In this document: piece after piece, positions 36,984-47,063 of the stretch
Layout of the letters: each line of letters begins with the position of its first letter
Numbering within the stretch: position 1 is the stretch's first letter
Source: Verrucomicrobiota bacterium
GTDB lineage: Bacteria; Verrucomicrobiota; Verrucomicrobiia; Limisphaerales; Pedosphaeraceae
Assembly: GCA_021325145.1 (NCBI GenBank)
Contig: JAJPHR010000056.1
Span: 1 to 64,000, forward strand
Reading direction: 5' to 3'
DNA length: 64,000 bases
Translations under genes and position numbers: made by a program
Notes under the pieces: model-generated
What the model saw: only the letters and a program-made list of their open reading frames with translations
Database searches by the model: none
What the model was told of the DNA's origin: nothing

Positions 36984-38657
36984 TCACTTTGCCGTCTTCA
37001 CAAGGTCGCCGAACGCGGGCAGGAGCGAGTACTTTTTTTGCCAGGGGGTGTACATGAAGCCGCGCACATGGCCGGTTTGGTCCGCGAGTTGCAGCCAGCC
37101 TTTGACATCGTTCAGGCTATCCGCGTCATAGTAACAGGACACCAGGGTTTCAAAGCCGTGGCCGGCGAAGAAGCGGAGGCTTTTTTCGCGCGGTTCACCG
37201 CCCCAAACGGCCATCACGATGTCCTTGGGCACGTGGTCCCACGAACCGGTGAAGTCGCCGTTCGCGAGGTAATAATTTCCATGCGCATTGTGGTTCGGAT
37301 CGAACATGTCCGACCAGACATAGACCTGCGCGTTGGTGCAATAGCGCCGGATGGACTGGGCTTGTTTGGCCACGCATTCGCCCAGCAACTCACCGAGGTT
37401 GCGACCACGGCAAGCCTGGCAGGTGCCGCCCATGCGGACTTCGTCCATGTTCAACAACACGCGGCGTGGATGCAGATGCCCGGCCAACAGCTTTGCCTCG
37501 TGATCGAAGATTTCGTATAGTTCCGGCTCGGCCATGCAAACGGTCACTTGGGAATCGTGAATTAACAGCGGGTGATACCAGCTTGCGCGGAGGTGATCGC
37601 CGTCATGGATTCGACTGCCGGGCAGAAGTTTCAGCGACGCCGCCGTGCCGTCATCGTGCCACAGGCTGAATTGCGGATCGACGAGTGGAGCGTAGTCTTT
37701 GCCTTCGGTGTAAGTGATCGCGCCATCGGCGCTGCGCACGGTGACGGGCGTTCCCGAACGGTGCAGGACGTTGATCGGCCCAACTTCTTCAATGCTCCAA
37801 TCATCGAGCCACACTTTGCCGGCCTTGCCCTCCCAAAGCCCGGCATACAGGTTGATTTTTTCGGAATCCAGGCTGTTGAGAAGCATGGTGAGCTTGCGCC
37901 AATCCGTGGTGGACGGGAGATTGAACTCGCGCGGGGCCAGCTCGCGATCCCTGGCCAGCGCCAGCAGGCGGAATGCGCTCGTGGGCTGCAACCCTTCGGT
38001 CTTCACCCAAATGGTGACGCGATAACAACGGTGGGGTTGAACGCGCACTTCCTGCATCACGCGCCCGTGGCCGTATTGATTGGCGGTGAAATGCTCCAAT
38101 CGCAGTGAAGCTTTTCCGCTGTGCTTGATCTCGGTATCGACGAAGCTAATCTCACCGGGCTGATCGTGGAAGTTGAAGCCTTTGAGCTGGTTGCCGGTGA
38201 ATTCCTCGAATCCTCCATTGGCCAAACGCGCGGTCGCGTCCGGGATAAACTCGACTTGCCCGTTTTTGACGACGAACGGCGCGTCCTGCACGGGCAAACC
38301 TTCGGCAAGGTTGTGGTTGTGCGCCAGAATTCCGCCGCCGTAGCCGACCGAGAACACGGAGGGAATCAATTCCACGCGGTTGCTTTCGCAGACGTGTTTG
38401 ATTTCATCCAGTCGGCGGAAATATTCGGGCGACTGTTTGCAAAGCGTATCGAGCTGAAACGAAGCCACGGCGCCGTTAATGCCGTGCTGCGCGGCGGTTT
38501 CGATCAGACGGGAGATTTCGGCGACATCGCTGTCGCCGTTCAAGTTCCAGCCGAAAATCCAGACGAAGCGATCAGGGTATGGTTCGGCGGCGGCGAGAAA
38601 GCGCACGGCGAAGGCGGTCAGGAGACAAGCGATCAAAGAGAATGTTTTGCGGGCCAT
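36984..38657 (-). CDS. secreted TIM-barrel glycoside-hydrolase-like protein with inserted carbohydrate-binding-like domain
   Basis: A 557-residue protein with a signal peptide (about 1-24). The N-terminal part (30-130) and C-terminal part (370-550) look like halves of a TIM barrel (VWIFGWNLNGD, LLNMDEVRMGGTCQACRGRN, VYVWSDMFDPNHNAHGNYYL, VMAVWGG). Between them lies a jelly-roll-like domain (about 145-290: LANGGFEEF, HSGKASLRLEH, VWLDDWSIEEV) typical of carbohydrate-binding modules. NMDEVRMG contains an Asp-Glu pair like those of GH20-related enzymes. The substrate is unknown. It is probably a polysaccharide-active secreted enzyme. Confidence 0.7.
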   Translation of the reverse strand: MARKTFSLIACLLTAFAVRFLAAAEPYPDRFVWIFGWNLNGDSDVAEISRLIETAAQHGINGAVASFQLDTLCKQSPEYFRRLDEIKHVCESNRVELIPSVFSVGYGGGILAHNHNLAEGLPVQDAPFVVKNGQVEFIPDATARLANGGFEEFTGNQLKGFNFHDQPGEISFVDTEIKHSGKASLRLEHFTANQYGHGRVMQEVRVQPHRCYRVTIWVKTEGLQPTSAFRLLALARDRELAPREFNLPSTTDWRKLTMLLNSLDSEKINLYAGLWEGKAGKVWLDDWSIEEVGPINVLHRSGTPVTVRSADGAITYTEGKDYAPLVDPQFSLWHDDGTAASLKLLPGSRIHDGDHLRASWYHPLLIHDSQVTVCMAEPELYEIFDHEAKLLAGHLHPRRVLLNMDEVRMGGTCQACRGRNLGELLGECVAKQAQSIRRYCTNAQVYVWSDMFDPNHNAHGNYYLANGDFTGSWDHVPKDIVMAVWGGEPREKSLRFFAGHGFETLVSCYYDADSLNDVKGWLQLADQTGHVRGFMYTPWQKKYSLLPAFGDLVKTAK

Positions 38658-39049
38658 GGAAGAATGTTAGCACAGGGCGGGTTTGAGGACAGGATTGTTC
38701 GTGCCATCCGGGTCGAGCAGCGAGTTAACGCCCGGCCGATGAATCGCGCCGACGGCGGCAGAGAACTACCGCGTATCATGGCCTAGGCAGGTGTCCTTCC
38801 GGGGGACCGACGACGACGAGGACGAGCACGAGGACGATTAATGGGCAGAACAAACGAAGCCGTATTGCCTGCCCGGTTGCAACCCATTGGCCGGGAATGG
38901 CGTAAGGGCGGCAAGCCGATTCGGGAATTGGGATTAAGAAAAGGGACCAAAATGTAGGCGCAACACTGACAGGGCACGAGTCCCGATTCCGACAGAATTT
39001 CGGGAGCATCGCCGATTTTTGAAATCTGCCCAGCGGTCAAGCTGGTCAG
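38658..39049. other. intergenic leader of the 2117-residue protein
   Basis: The 392-bp gap holds a GAC/GAG simple repeat (38808-38838) and then about 200 bp without recognised structure. No clear promoter was identified; no gene seen. Confidence 0.4.
38808..38838. repeat. GACGAG-type simple repeat
   Basis: A run of GAC/GAG/GCAC triplets (CGACGACGACGAGGACGAGC then ACGAGGACGA). Such triplet runs recur in intergenic DNA of several Planctomycetes-Verrucomicrobia genomes. It is not part of an open gene. Confidence 0.6.
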
Positions 39050-42000
39050 ATGCGAAAAATTCAAAACGCTCTGCTGGGACTGATCGCTTCAGTTCTGGCT
39101 GTTCAAAACGGTCTGGCCGTCGAGGCCACTTGGGAATATGCGGTGCAAGTCAGTGCGACGGTGCAAACCTCACCGGCGCAAATCAACCTGAACTGGCCTC
39201 AGGATTCCACAACAACTCCAAACAGCTACACGGTCTATCGCAAGGGTTTGAATGACACGTCCTGGGGCTCCGGGACGTCACTGCCAGGAACGGCAACGAG
39301 TTACACCGACAATAACGTCGTGGCCGGTTCCGCCTATGAGTACCAGATTGTAAAGTCAACCTCCCTCTATAATGGGTACGGGTACATTTACGCGGGTGTT
39401 AACGCGCCGCTCATTGAGTCGCGCGGCAAATTGATCCTGATCGTGGACCAGACCTACGCGGCTGACCTGACCAATGAGTTGGGGCAGTTGCAGCAGGACC
39501 TGATCGGCGATGGCTGGACGATCCTCCGCCATGACGTTGGCCGCACGGACAGCGTGACGAGCGTGAAGGCATTGATCCAGGCGGATTACAATGCCGACCC
39601 AAACAACGTGAATGCGGTGTTCCTTTTCGGCCACGTGCCGGTCCCGTACTCCGGCAACATCGTGCCTGATGGCCATGTCCCTGGACACCAGGGCGCCTGG
39701 CCGGCTGATGCGTATTACGGCGACATGCACGGCACGTGGACCGATAATTCTGTAAATATCACCGGCGCGGATGATGTGCGAAACCATAATGTGCCGGGGG
39801 ACGGCAAGTTTGATCAGTCGGTCCTGCCCGCGCCCATTGATTTGATGGTGGGGCGCGTCGATCTGGCGAATCTGCCGGGGCAGCTCACCTGGGGCGGCCC
39901 GGCGACGTTTCCCACTGAGAAGGAATTGCTCCGCAATTACCTGAACAAGGACCATCGGTTCCGATTCGGCCAGATGGCCGCGCCGCGCCGCGGGCTGGTA
40001 GGGGACTATTTTGGCATCCGCAACGGCGAGGCCTTTGCCGCGAGCGGGTGGCGCAACTTCGCGCCATTTGTCGGGGCGAACAACATCACCTTCCTGCCCA
40101 ACCAAGGCACCTGGATTCCAACGTTGAGCAACAATACATATCTCTGGGCCTACGGTTGCGGAGCCGGGAGTTATACGAGCGTGGGCGGGTTGGGCAACAC
40201 CGGCCAGTATAACGATGGCGTGACGCCCGAATTGGTGAATGCGGACATTCATGCAGTGTTTACGCTGCTGTTCGGCAGCTGGTTTGGCGACTGGGATTCA
40301 CAGGACGACATCATGCGCGCGGTGCTGGCGGTGCAGGATTACGGGCTTACTTGCGCATGGAGCGGGCGCCCGCACTGGTTCATGCATCACATGGCGCTGG
40401 GATTGCCGATCGGCTACAGCGCGCGGCTCACGCAGAACAATCACGATGGCGGCTTGTATCAGACGCAAATCAACAGCGCCGCGGGAAATGTGCATATCGC
40501 GTTGATGGGCGATCCAGCGCTGCGCATGCACCCGGTGCTGCCGGCCGGGAACCTGAGCGCATCGCCAGCCTCCGGCGGTGTGAGATTGAATTGGTCGGTC
40601 TCGAGCGATACGGTGGTTGGGTATCACGTGTATCACGCTTCCAGCCTGGGGGGACCGTTCACGCGGTTGACGAGCAGCACGCCGTTGAATTCGACGACGT
40701 TTGTTGACACAACGGGCGCGTCCGGCAGCGGTGTTTACATGGTGCGCGCGGTCAAGTTGGAAACCAGCGCGAGCGGAACGTACTTCAATCCCAGCCAGGG
40801 TGTCTTCATCAATGGCAACGGCTCGACGGCCGGCCTCACCAACCCAATCGTAACGACAACCAACACGCCGCCGCCCGTGACGACGACCAACACGCCACCG
40901 CCCGCCACAAACAGCCCGGCGACGGGCGCGGTGTCTTCCCCCACCAACGCGGTGTTGTGGGTGGATGACGCCACCCCGGCCGGAGCGCAATTGTACACGG
41001 CGGGCGGCGATTCCTGGAGTTGGATCAGCAACAACCCCGCGCCGTATTCGGGCAAGCTGGCCCACCAGTCCGCCATCGCCGCAGGCTTGCACCAGCAATA
41101 TTTTGATTGGGCGCCCAGCACGCTTCAGATCAATCCCGGCGGTGAGCTGTTCACTTACGTCTATTTGGATCCAGCCAATCCGCCGAGCGAAGTGTTGTTG
41201 GAATGGAACAATGGCACGTGGGACCATCGGGCTTACTGGGGCGCCAACAACATCAATAATGGCACCAACGGCACGGCCAGCCGCTATTACATGGGTCCTT
41301 TGCCCGCGGCTGGAGCTTGGACGCCACTGGTTGTCCCCGCCAGCCTGGTCAATCTGGAAGGCAGCAGCTTGCGCGGCATGACCTTCACCCTCTACAACGG
41401 CCGCGCCACCTGGGATTGCACGGGCACCGCGCCGCTGCAAGCGCTCGGCACAACCACCGGCTCAACCAACACATCTCCAAGCTCCAGCACCCCTGCGGGT
41501 ACCAACACCCTTGCAGGTACTAACACGCCTTCAGGCACCAGCACCAATCAGCCGGGGCAAACAAACATAACGGGGCTGGTAATCAAGAGCATGAGCTATG
41601 TGCCGCCGAAGCTGCAACTGTCGGGAACCGGCGGGACGCCCGGCGGGAAATATGCCATCCTGGATTCGACCAGTCCGACAGCGCCTGGAACCAATTGGAT
41701 TTCGATTGCCACCAACTCCTTCGATGCCAACGGAAACTTCAGCTGGTCGGGCAATGTAACTTCGACCAGCCCGCGATTGTTCTTCAGCGTCCGGGCCCTG
41801 AACACGACGAATGCACCGCCGGTGACAAATACGAATACGCCGACGACGACGAACACACCGCCGTCGGGCATCTCGACCAACCTTCCGCTGGCCTCCACGG
41901 CTGGAACGACGGTTTGGGTGGATGATGCCGCCCCGGCCGGAGCGCAGTTGTACTCTGCGGGTGGCGACTCATGGAACTGGGTTGGCAGCAATCCCACTCC

Positions 42001-45000
42001 GTATTCGGGCACTCTGGCCCACCAGTCCGCCATCGCCGCAGGTGCGCATCAGGATTACTTTGATTGGGCGCCCAACACGCTGCAGGTCAATACCGGGGAC
42101 GAGCTGTTCACCTGCGTTTATTTGGATCCAACCAATCCGCCCAGCGAAATCATCCTCGAATGGAACAACGGCACCTGGGACCACCGGGCTTACTGGGGCG
42201 CCAATAATATCACTACCAACAAGGGCACCAATGGTACAGCCAGCCGCTATTACATGGGCCCCTTGCCTGCCGCTGGAAAGTGGGCGCCACTCATAGTCCC
42301 GGCCAGCCTGGTCAACCTGGAAGGCAGCAGCGTGCGCGGCATGGCGTTTACCCTGTATAATGGCCGTGCCACGTGGGATTATTCCGGCAGCGCTCCCATC
42401 GCAGCGGTGACCAACCAGCCTCCGGTTACCACTCCGCCGACCAATAGTCCGCCAACCGGCACTCCGCCGACCAACAACACTCCGCCGCCGACCAATACGC
42501 CACCGATTGTCACGACGAATGCGCCGGGCGGCATCAGCGTGGTGGATGACGCAAGCTTGAAAATGCCAACCCCGGGTCAGAATACCTTGCATATTCTCAC
42601 GCCCACGATGCTGGAATTGGTTTTGATCAACAGCCAGCCGAACAACTCGACGCCGCCTTCGACGTGGAACTTCGTCAACTCCGGCTCGTTCCAGGGGCCC
42701 TCGGCCTCGAAGTTCACAGTCACGGTCAACGGCCAGCAGGTCGCGGTTCAATCGGTCGGATTCAAACGCCGCCCGCTTTCCGCGCCACTGGCGACCTACG
42801 ACTTGCGAATCGAGAACAGCCTGTATCTACAGTTGGCCAGCCCGATCCAGGACAACCAAAACGTGGTGGTCGCGAATCCGGACGGTTCGGTGTTCTCGTC
42901 GGGCATGCAATTCAGTCTCACGGCCAATCCGCGCCGGTACAGCCCTGCCATTCACGTGAACCAGGAGGGTTATGTGCCGTCCTTCCCGAAGAAGGCCATG
43001 GTCGGTTACTACGCCGGCGACAAGGGCGAGCTGACCATCCCGGCCTCGACCTTCGTCCTCGTGGACGTGAACAGCGGGGCGCAGGTGTTCCAGGGATCGC
43101 TCACTCAGCGGAAGGATTCGGGTTGGACTTACAGCCCGACCCCGTATCAACAAGTGTATCAAGCTGATTTCAGCAGCTTCAGCACGCCGGGTGAATATCA
43201 GCTCGTGGTCCCGGGAATGGGCGGATCGCTTCCGTTCCTGATCACCGATGGCATTGCCATGGACTTTGCGCGGGCCTATGCGCTGGGCATGTATCATCAG
43301 CGTTGCGGCACGGCCAATGCGATGCCTTACACGCGTTTCACTCACGGGCCTTGCCACACGGCTCCGGCGAGCATTCCGGTGCCTGATTCGAACCCTGCTT
43401 ACGCCTTCACCTGGAAGACCATCGCCGGTTACTCCGGTGGCAATTCCACCCAGACGGCGCCACAGCTTACGAGCCAGGCTTCTTCACTGTTCCCGATTAT
43501 AAACACGGGCACGGTGGATGTGTCCGGCGGCCATCATGACGCGGGTGATTACAGCAAATACACCATCAACGTGGCCAGCCTCACGCATTACCTGATGTTC
43601 GCCGCCGACTCGCTCAACGGCGTGGCGGCGCTCGACAACCTGGGCACACCCGAAAGCGGTGACGGCATCAGCGACGTGATGCAGGAAGCCAAATGGGAGG
43701 CCGATTATCTCTGCAAGCTGCAGGATGCGGACGGCGGGTTCTACTTCATCGTGTATCCGATCAACCGCGAGTACGAGTCCAACGTGACGCCTGACCATGG
43801 CGACCCGCAGGTCGTCTGGCCGAAGAACACCGCGTCCAGCGCCGCCGCCGTGGCAGCCCTGGCCGAGTGCGCCTCCTCGCCCAAAATGAAAGCCGCCTAT
43901 CCGGCGGACGCAGCCAAATACCTGGCCAAGGCCAAGGCCGGCTGGCAGTTCCTGATGAACGCCATCAATAAATACGGCAAGAACGGCGCTTATCAGAAAA
44001 TCACGTTCTACGGCGACGACTTCAATGACGCCGATGAACTGGCCTGGGCCGCCACCGAGATGTATCTCGCCACCGGCGACCAGACCATCCATCAGAAGCT
44101 ATTGTCGTGGTTCAATCCCACCGACTCAAGCACCTGGCGCTGGGGCTGGGAGAAGATGTTCCAATGCTATGGCAATGCCATTCGCAGCTACGTCTTCGCA
44201 GTCCAGAGCGGTCGCGTGCAAGCCAGTGCTCTGGATGCAACGTTCCTGGCGAAATGCCAGTCCACGCTGACGGGCGCGGCGGATGACGCGCTCCGATGGA
44301 CGCAGATCAGCGCCTACGGGACAAGTTTCCCGGATGCCACCAAGGCGGTCAACGCGGCGGGCTGGTTCTTCTCCGAAGACCAGGCCTTCGACATCATGGT
44401 CGCTTACCAGCTGAATCCAAAGCCGGAGTACCTCGATGCGATGATCGCCAACATGAACTATGAAGGCGGTTGCAATCCGGTCAACATGACCTATTTGACC
44501 GGCCTGGGCTGGCGGCGGCAGCGCGTCATTGTCTCACAATATGCTCTGAATGACGGCCGCATCATGCCTCCGAGCGGTGAGCCTATCGGCAACGTCCAGG
44601 ATGGCTTCCCTTATTTGTCGAGCTATCAAAGCACGTTGGGAGCGCTCTGCTACCCGTCCGACGGCGCGAGCCCGCCCTATCCGTTCTATGACCGGTGGGG
44701 CGACACTTGGAACGTTTCGACCGAAATGGTTGGCCTGAACGAAGCTCGCGGCCTGGCCACCACGGCAGCTTTGGCTGCGATGACGCAGACCAAAACGCAG
44801 CCTTACACTGCCAAGGCCGGCACGATCACGCTTCCCGCGCAAATGCCCGTCAATGTCCCGGTCACCGCGACATTCCAGGCGCCGGCGGGAATGGATTTGA
44901 CCGGCGCCCGGGTCGTCTGGGAAGCCAGCGGCCAGGAACCGGCCTACGGCCCGACGTTTACCTTCACGCCCACCACCAGTGGCGCGATGTGGGTCGAGGC

Positions 45001-45403
45001 TGAAGCGCAATGGCCCGATGGCCGCCGCGCCTTCGCCACGTCCGGGAATTCGGCGTTCAACAATCTGGCGACGGTGAGTGTAGTCGCGAACATTGCGACC
45101 GCATCCCGGGCCACACAGAACCTGGCGGAGTGGACCTTCACCCGCACCGGCAGCACCAGTTCACCATTGACGGTGAACTTCCAATTCACCGGCAGCGCGG
45201 TCAAATGGAACGACTACCGCCGGCCACAAGGCGACATGCCGGAATCGATTACGATTCCAGCCGGTGCGGCCACGGCCACGCTGGACATATACGCGGTTTC
45301 CGGCACCACCTGGACCGGAACCGAGACAGCGATCCTGAACATCTCCACGGACCCGAGCTACAACGCCGGCACTCCGGGCAGCGCGACCATCACGCTGAAC
45401 TAA
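39050..45403 (+). CDS. giant secreted protein: C25-like domain, repeated modules and GH9 cellulase-like domain
   Basis: 2117 residues. Order: signal peptide (1-24), FN3-like (25-115), a gingipain/C25-like caspase-fold region (about 125-490: FLFGHVPVPYSG, PADAYYGDM, MGDPALRMHP), FN3-like (495-590), Thr/Pro linkers, two near-identical 165-residue modules (about 634-800 and 954-1120, each starting WVDDA-x-PAGAQLY), a cellulase N-terminal Ig-like domain (about 1160-1400), a GH9 catalytic domain (about 1400-1910) with GGHHDAGDYSKY (Asp1497, Asp1500), and a Calx-beta-like C-terminus (about 2010-2117). It probably acts on plant beta-glucan outside the cell. The C25 catalytic His/Cys appear replaced. 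Confidence 0.85.
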   Translation: MRKIQNALLGLIASVLAVQNGLAVEATWEYAVQVSATVQTSPAQINLNWPQDSTTTPNSYTVYRKGLNDTSWGSGTSLPGTATSYTDNNVVAGSAYEYQIVKSTSLYNGYGYIYAGVNAPLIESRGKLILIVDQTYAADLTNELGQLQQDLIGDGWTILRHDVGRTDSVTSVKALIQADYNADPNNVNAVFLFGHVPVPYSGNIVPDGHVPGHQGAWPADAYYGDMHGTWTDNSVNITGADDVRNHNVPGDGKFDQSVLPAPIDLMVGRVDLANLPGQLTWGGPATFPTEKELLRNYLNKDHRFRFGQMAAPRRGLVGDYFGIRNGEAFAASGWRNFAPFVGANNITFLPNQGTWIPTLSNNTYLWAYGCGAGSYTSVGGLGNTGQYNDGVTPELVNADIHAVFTLLFGSWFGDWDSQDDIMRAVLAVQDYGLTCAWSGRPHWFMHHMALGLPIGYSARLTQNNHDGGLYQTQINSAAGNVHIALMGDPALRMHPVLPAGNLSASPASGGVRLNWSVSSDTVVGYHVYHASSLGGPFTRLTSSTPLNSTTFVDTTGASGSGVYMVRAVKLETSASGTYFNPSQGVFINGNGSTAGLTNPIVTTTNTPPPVTTTNTPPPATNSPATGAVSSPTNAVLWVDDATPAGAQLYTAGGDSWSWISNNPAPYSGKLAHQSAIAAGLHQQYFDWAPSTLQINPGGELFTYVYLDPANPPSEVLLEWNNGTWDHRAYWGANNINNGTNGTASRYYMGPLPAAGAWTPLVVPASLVNLEGSSLRGMTFTLYNGRATWDCTGTAPLQALGTTTGSTNTSPSSSTPAGTNTLAGTNTPSGTSTNQPGQTNITGLVIKSMSYVPPKLQLSGTGGTPGGKYAILDSTSPTAPGTNWISIATNSFDANGNFSWSGNVTSTSPRLFFSVRALNTTNAPPVTNTNTPTTTNTPPSGISTNLPLASTAGTTVWVDDAAPAGAQLYSAGGDSWNWVGSNPTPYSGTLAHQSAIAAGAHQDYFDWAPNTLQVNTGDELFTCVYLDPTNPPSEIILEWNNGTWDHRAYWGANNITTNKGTNGTASRYYMGPLPAAGKWAPLIVPASLVNLEGSSVRGMAFTLYNGRATWDYSGSAPIAAVTNQPPVTTPPTNSPPTGTPPTNNTPPPTNTPPIVTTNAPGGISVVDDASLKMPTPGQNTLHILTPTMLELVLINSQPNNSTPPSTWNFVNSGSFQGPSASKFTVTVNGQQVAVQSVGFKRRPLSAPLATYDLRIENSLYLQLASPIQDNQNVVVANPDGSVFSSGMQFSLTANPRRYSPAIHVNQEGYVPSFPKKAMVGYYAGDKGELTIPASTFVLVDVNSGAQVFQGSLTQRKDSGWTYSPTPYQQVYQADFSSFSTPGEYQLVVPGMGGSLPFLITDGIAMDFARAYALGMYHQRCGTANAMPYTRFTHGPCHTAPASIPVPDSNPAYAFTWKTIAGYSGGNSTQTAPQLTSQASSLFPIINTGTVDVSGGHHDAGDYSKYTINVASLTHYLMFAADSLNGVAALDNLGTPESGDGISDVMQEAKWEADYLCKLQDADGGFYFIVYPINREYESNVTPDHGDPQVVWPKNTASSAAAVAALAECASSPKMKAAYPADAAKYLAKAKAGWQFLMNAINKYGKNGAYQKITFYGDDFNDADELAWAATEMYLATGDQTIHQKLLSWFNPTDSSTWRWGWEKMFQCYGNAIRSYVFAVQSGRVQASALDATFLAKCQSTLTGAADDALRWTQISAYGTSFPDATKAVNAAGWFFSEDQAFDIMVAYQLNPKPEYLDAMIANMNYEGGCNPVNMTYLTGLGWRRQRVIVSQYALNDGRIMPPSGEPIGNVQDGFPYLSSYQSTLGALCYPSDGASPPYPFYDRWGDTWNVSTEMVGLNEARGLATTAALAAMTQTKTQPYTAKAGTITLPAQMPVNVPVTATFQAPAGMDLTGARVVWEASGQEPAYGPTFTFTPTTSGAMWVEAEAQWPDGRRAFATSGNSAFNNLATVSVVANIATASRATQNLAEWTFTRTGSTSSPLTVNFQFTGSAVKWNDYRRPQGDMPESITIPAGAATATLDIYAVSGTTWTGTETAILNISTDPSYNAGTPGSATITLN

Positions 45404-45432
45404 CCTTAGCAGCCCCTGACCAACCCATGATG

Positions 45433-45467
45433 GAGGCGGGCTTCGCAAGAAGCCCGCCTCTTTTTTT
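45433..45467. terminator. strong intrinsic terminator between convergent genes
   Basis: GAGGCGGGCTTC-GCAA-GAAGCCCGCCTC (45433-45460), a perfect 12-bp stem with a GNRA loop, followed by seven T. It ends the giant-protein transcript. The same hairpin lies directly after the stop of the minus-strand gene, but the A-run needed for that strand is absent. Confidence 0.92.
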
Positions 45468-46024
45468 CAAAATGCGATTTTGAGGCCGGTCCGGAACAAG
45501 GCTTGGTCGAACCTCGCCCCGAACTGTGCATTACTTTCATGCCAGATGTAGCGGGCGTCGCCAAAAATGCCGACATGCCGGGTAAAGCGAACGTCAAGTC
45601 CGACGCCCGCATCGAAAAACCAGGCGTCCACCGGGTCGAATCTGCGGCCGCCACCGCCGAAGATGTAGGGCGCGAGATGGGCCGGTTCAATTGGCAGGCG
45701 CAGGATCAGATTGCCGCCCACATGATCGCAGAATTTTCTCGCCCCGTCTTGAAAACTCGTGTCCGCACCGAGACCGAGGAAGCAGATCGGGAAATAGTTG
45801 AGGCCCACGCCGCCGCCCCAAGTCCCATGACGGATGTTGGTATCGAACAGTTTGTTGAGGCGCTGCTCCGGGTTCAGGTAGGTGCCGAAGAGATCGAGGC
45901 TCACTTCGTTATTGTGAAATAAAGGCCGGGTGTCCCGGTTATCCGAATCCCGGTCGTCGGCTTTTGCTCCCATTCCCGCCAGCAACAGAACCGCGGCGGC
46001 CATTATTATCGATTTTATTTTCAT
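45467..46024 (-). CDS. outer-membrane beta-barrel-like protein
   Basis: A 185-residue protein with a signal peptide (MKIKSIIMAAAVLLLAGMGA), an acidic start of the mature part, and amphipathic strands rich in Gly/aromatics (VSLDLFGTYLN, WGGGVGLNYFPI, APYIFGGGGRRF, FFDAGVGLDVRF). It ends in Phe (LKIAF), as outer-membrane barrels do. It resembles OmpA-N/OmpW-size 8-stranded barrels. The specific function is unknown. Confidence 0.75.
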   Translation of the reverse strand: MKIKSIIMAAAVLLLAGMGAKADDRDSDNRDTRPLFHNNEVSLDLFGTYLNPEQRLNKLFDTNIRHGTWGGGVGLNYFPICFLGLGADTSFQDGARKFCDHVGGNLILRLPIEPAHLAPYIFGGGGRRFDPVDAWFFDAGVGLDVRFTRHVGIFGDARYIWHESNAQFGARFDQALFRTGLKIAF

Positions 46025-46302
46025 ACGGTTGATCGTTCGTCAGCTCGGTCTGTTTGAGGGTCTCTTTGCTCCGTCGCCTACAGTCATTCCACCCTTTGGA
46101 ATGCCCGGGCTGGACTGCAGTGATTCAAGTAGGAAAAGAATCGCCGCACTTCCTCTTTACGGGTACAGGCATGTTCCTGCCCCGCCTATGGGGTATTTAA
46201 CCTACCGCAGACTTGGGGAAGCCCCAGAAGACCGTGGGAAAAACCAGGGGAACTCGGGATGGACGGTCGAAAAAGCTCGCGCTTCCGGAAGCGTCGGCTC
46301 GT

Positions 46303-46692
46303 TTAAGGAAACTGAGTTATATTCTTCCGCTCGCGCGCTTCCCTGGCGGCGCGCCTGCCCTCGAGGAATTCCTGCACGAGCGGGCGGAATCGGCGAAACA
46401 TCTGCCAGCCCGCCATGAGCTTCGAAAACATGCCGCGCTTTGCCGCGGGCATCGGCATCGCCACATCTTTCTTCCGAAAACCGCGCAGGCCCAGCACCAG
46501 GCCCAGAACCGGAGCCGCTACACCGACCACGCCGACAGCCGACTTCACAAAATCCAACCTGCGCCGAAGCAAGGCCAGGGCGAATTTGACATTCGCTACT
46601 TCCAGCCGAAGGGTCTCGCGATACATCTCGCTCTGCGCCAGGAGCAGTTTTTTGCGGTCGTCGAGTTCTTTTACTTTAAGGATTCTAACCAT
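46303..46692 (-). CDS. YqjK-like small membrane-associated protein
   Basis: A 129-residue basic protein: an N-terminal helix (MVRILKVKELDDRKKLLLAQ, a YqjK-like start), one hydrophobic segment (about 43-62: SAVGVVGVAAPVLGLVLGL) and a Lys/Arg-rich tail (RRAAREARERK). It overlaps the end of the preceding gene by 22 bp. With the two genes upstream it mirrors the yqjD-yqjE-yqjK arrangement of enterobacteria; the specific assignment is positional. Confidence 0.65.
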   Translation of the reverse strand: MVRILKVKELDDRKKLLLAQSEMYRETLRLEVANVKFALALLRRRLDFVKSAVGVVGVAAPVLGLVLGLRGFRKKDVAMPMPAAKRGMFSKLMAGWQMFRRFRPLVQEFLEGRRAAREARERKNITQFP

Positions 46693-47060
46693 TCCCGATC
46701 TTTCTTCACTTCCGCCATGGTATCCGTCAGCGGCAACGACGCGCTCTTGATCAGCGCCTTGAGGTTCAGAAACGCCAGGACCGCCCCCGCCAAATAAACC
46801 AGGCAGAAGGCGCCGGCGACATACACGCGGTACTTCGCGGAAAACAGGAGGATGACCGTCGCGGTCAGCACGAGCAGGAAGAGCATGCTTAGAAAGCAAA
46901 CTGCCCCCGCCCAAATGAACAACTCCACCACCCGGTTCTTTTCCTCCTGCAACTCGATCTGCAACAACTCCCCCCGGTTGTGCAGGGCGGCAAATCCGGT
47001 CACGGCGACTTTCCTGGCCAACTCCGTAAGCGTCGGGGGTTTGGAATCGCCGTTGTTCAT
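46671..47060 (-). CDS. phage-holin-like / YqjE family membrane protein
   Basis: A 129-residue protein with two strong membrane helices (about 47-72 and 80-102) after an N-terminal amphipathic helix (ELLQIELQEEKNRVVELFIW), the layout of the YqjE/DUF1469 holin-III superfamily. It is 3 bp downstream of the DUF883-like gene and overlaps the YqjK-like gene, so it is a tight operon. These proteins are linked to membrane or ribosome association under stress; that link is known family context, not shown here. Confidence 0.8.
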   Translation of the reverse strand: MNNGDSKPPTLTELARKVAVTGFAALHNRGELLQIELQEEKNRVVELFIWAGAVCFLSMLFLLVLTATVILLFSAKYRVYVAGAFCLVYLAGAVLAFLNLKALIKSASLPLTDTMAEVKKDREWLESLK

Positions 47061-47063
47061 CGT

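Noticed and set aside
38858..38945. Possible riboswitch in the leader of the giant secreted protein
   Set aside because: Some GGC/GCC pairing is present, but the conserved cores of c-di-GMP and other riboswitch classes known to me are absent.
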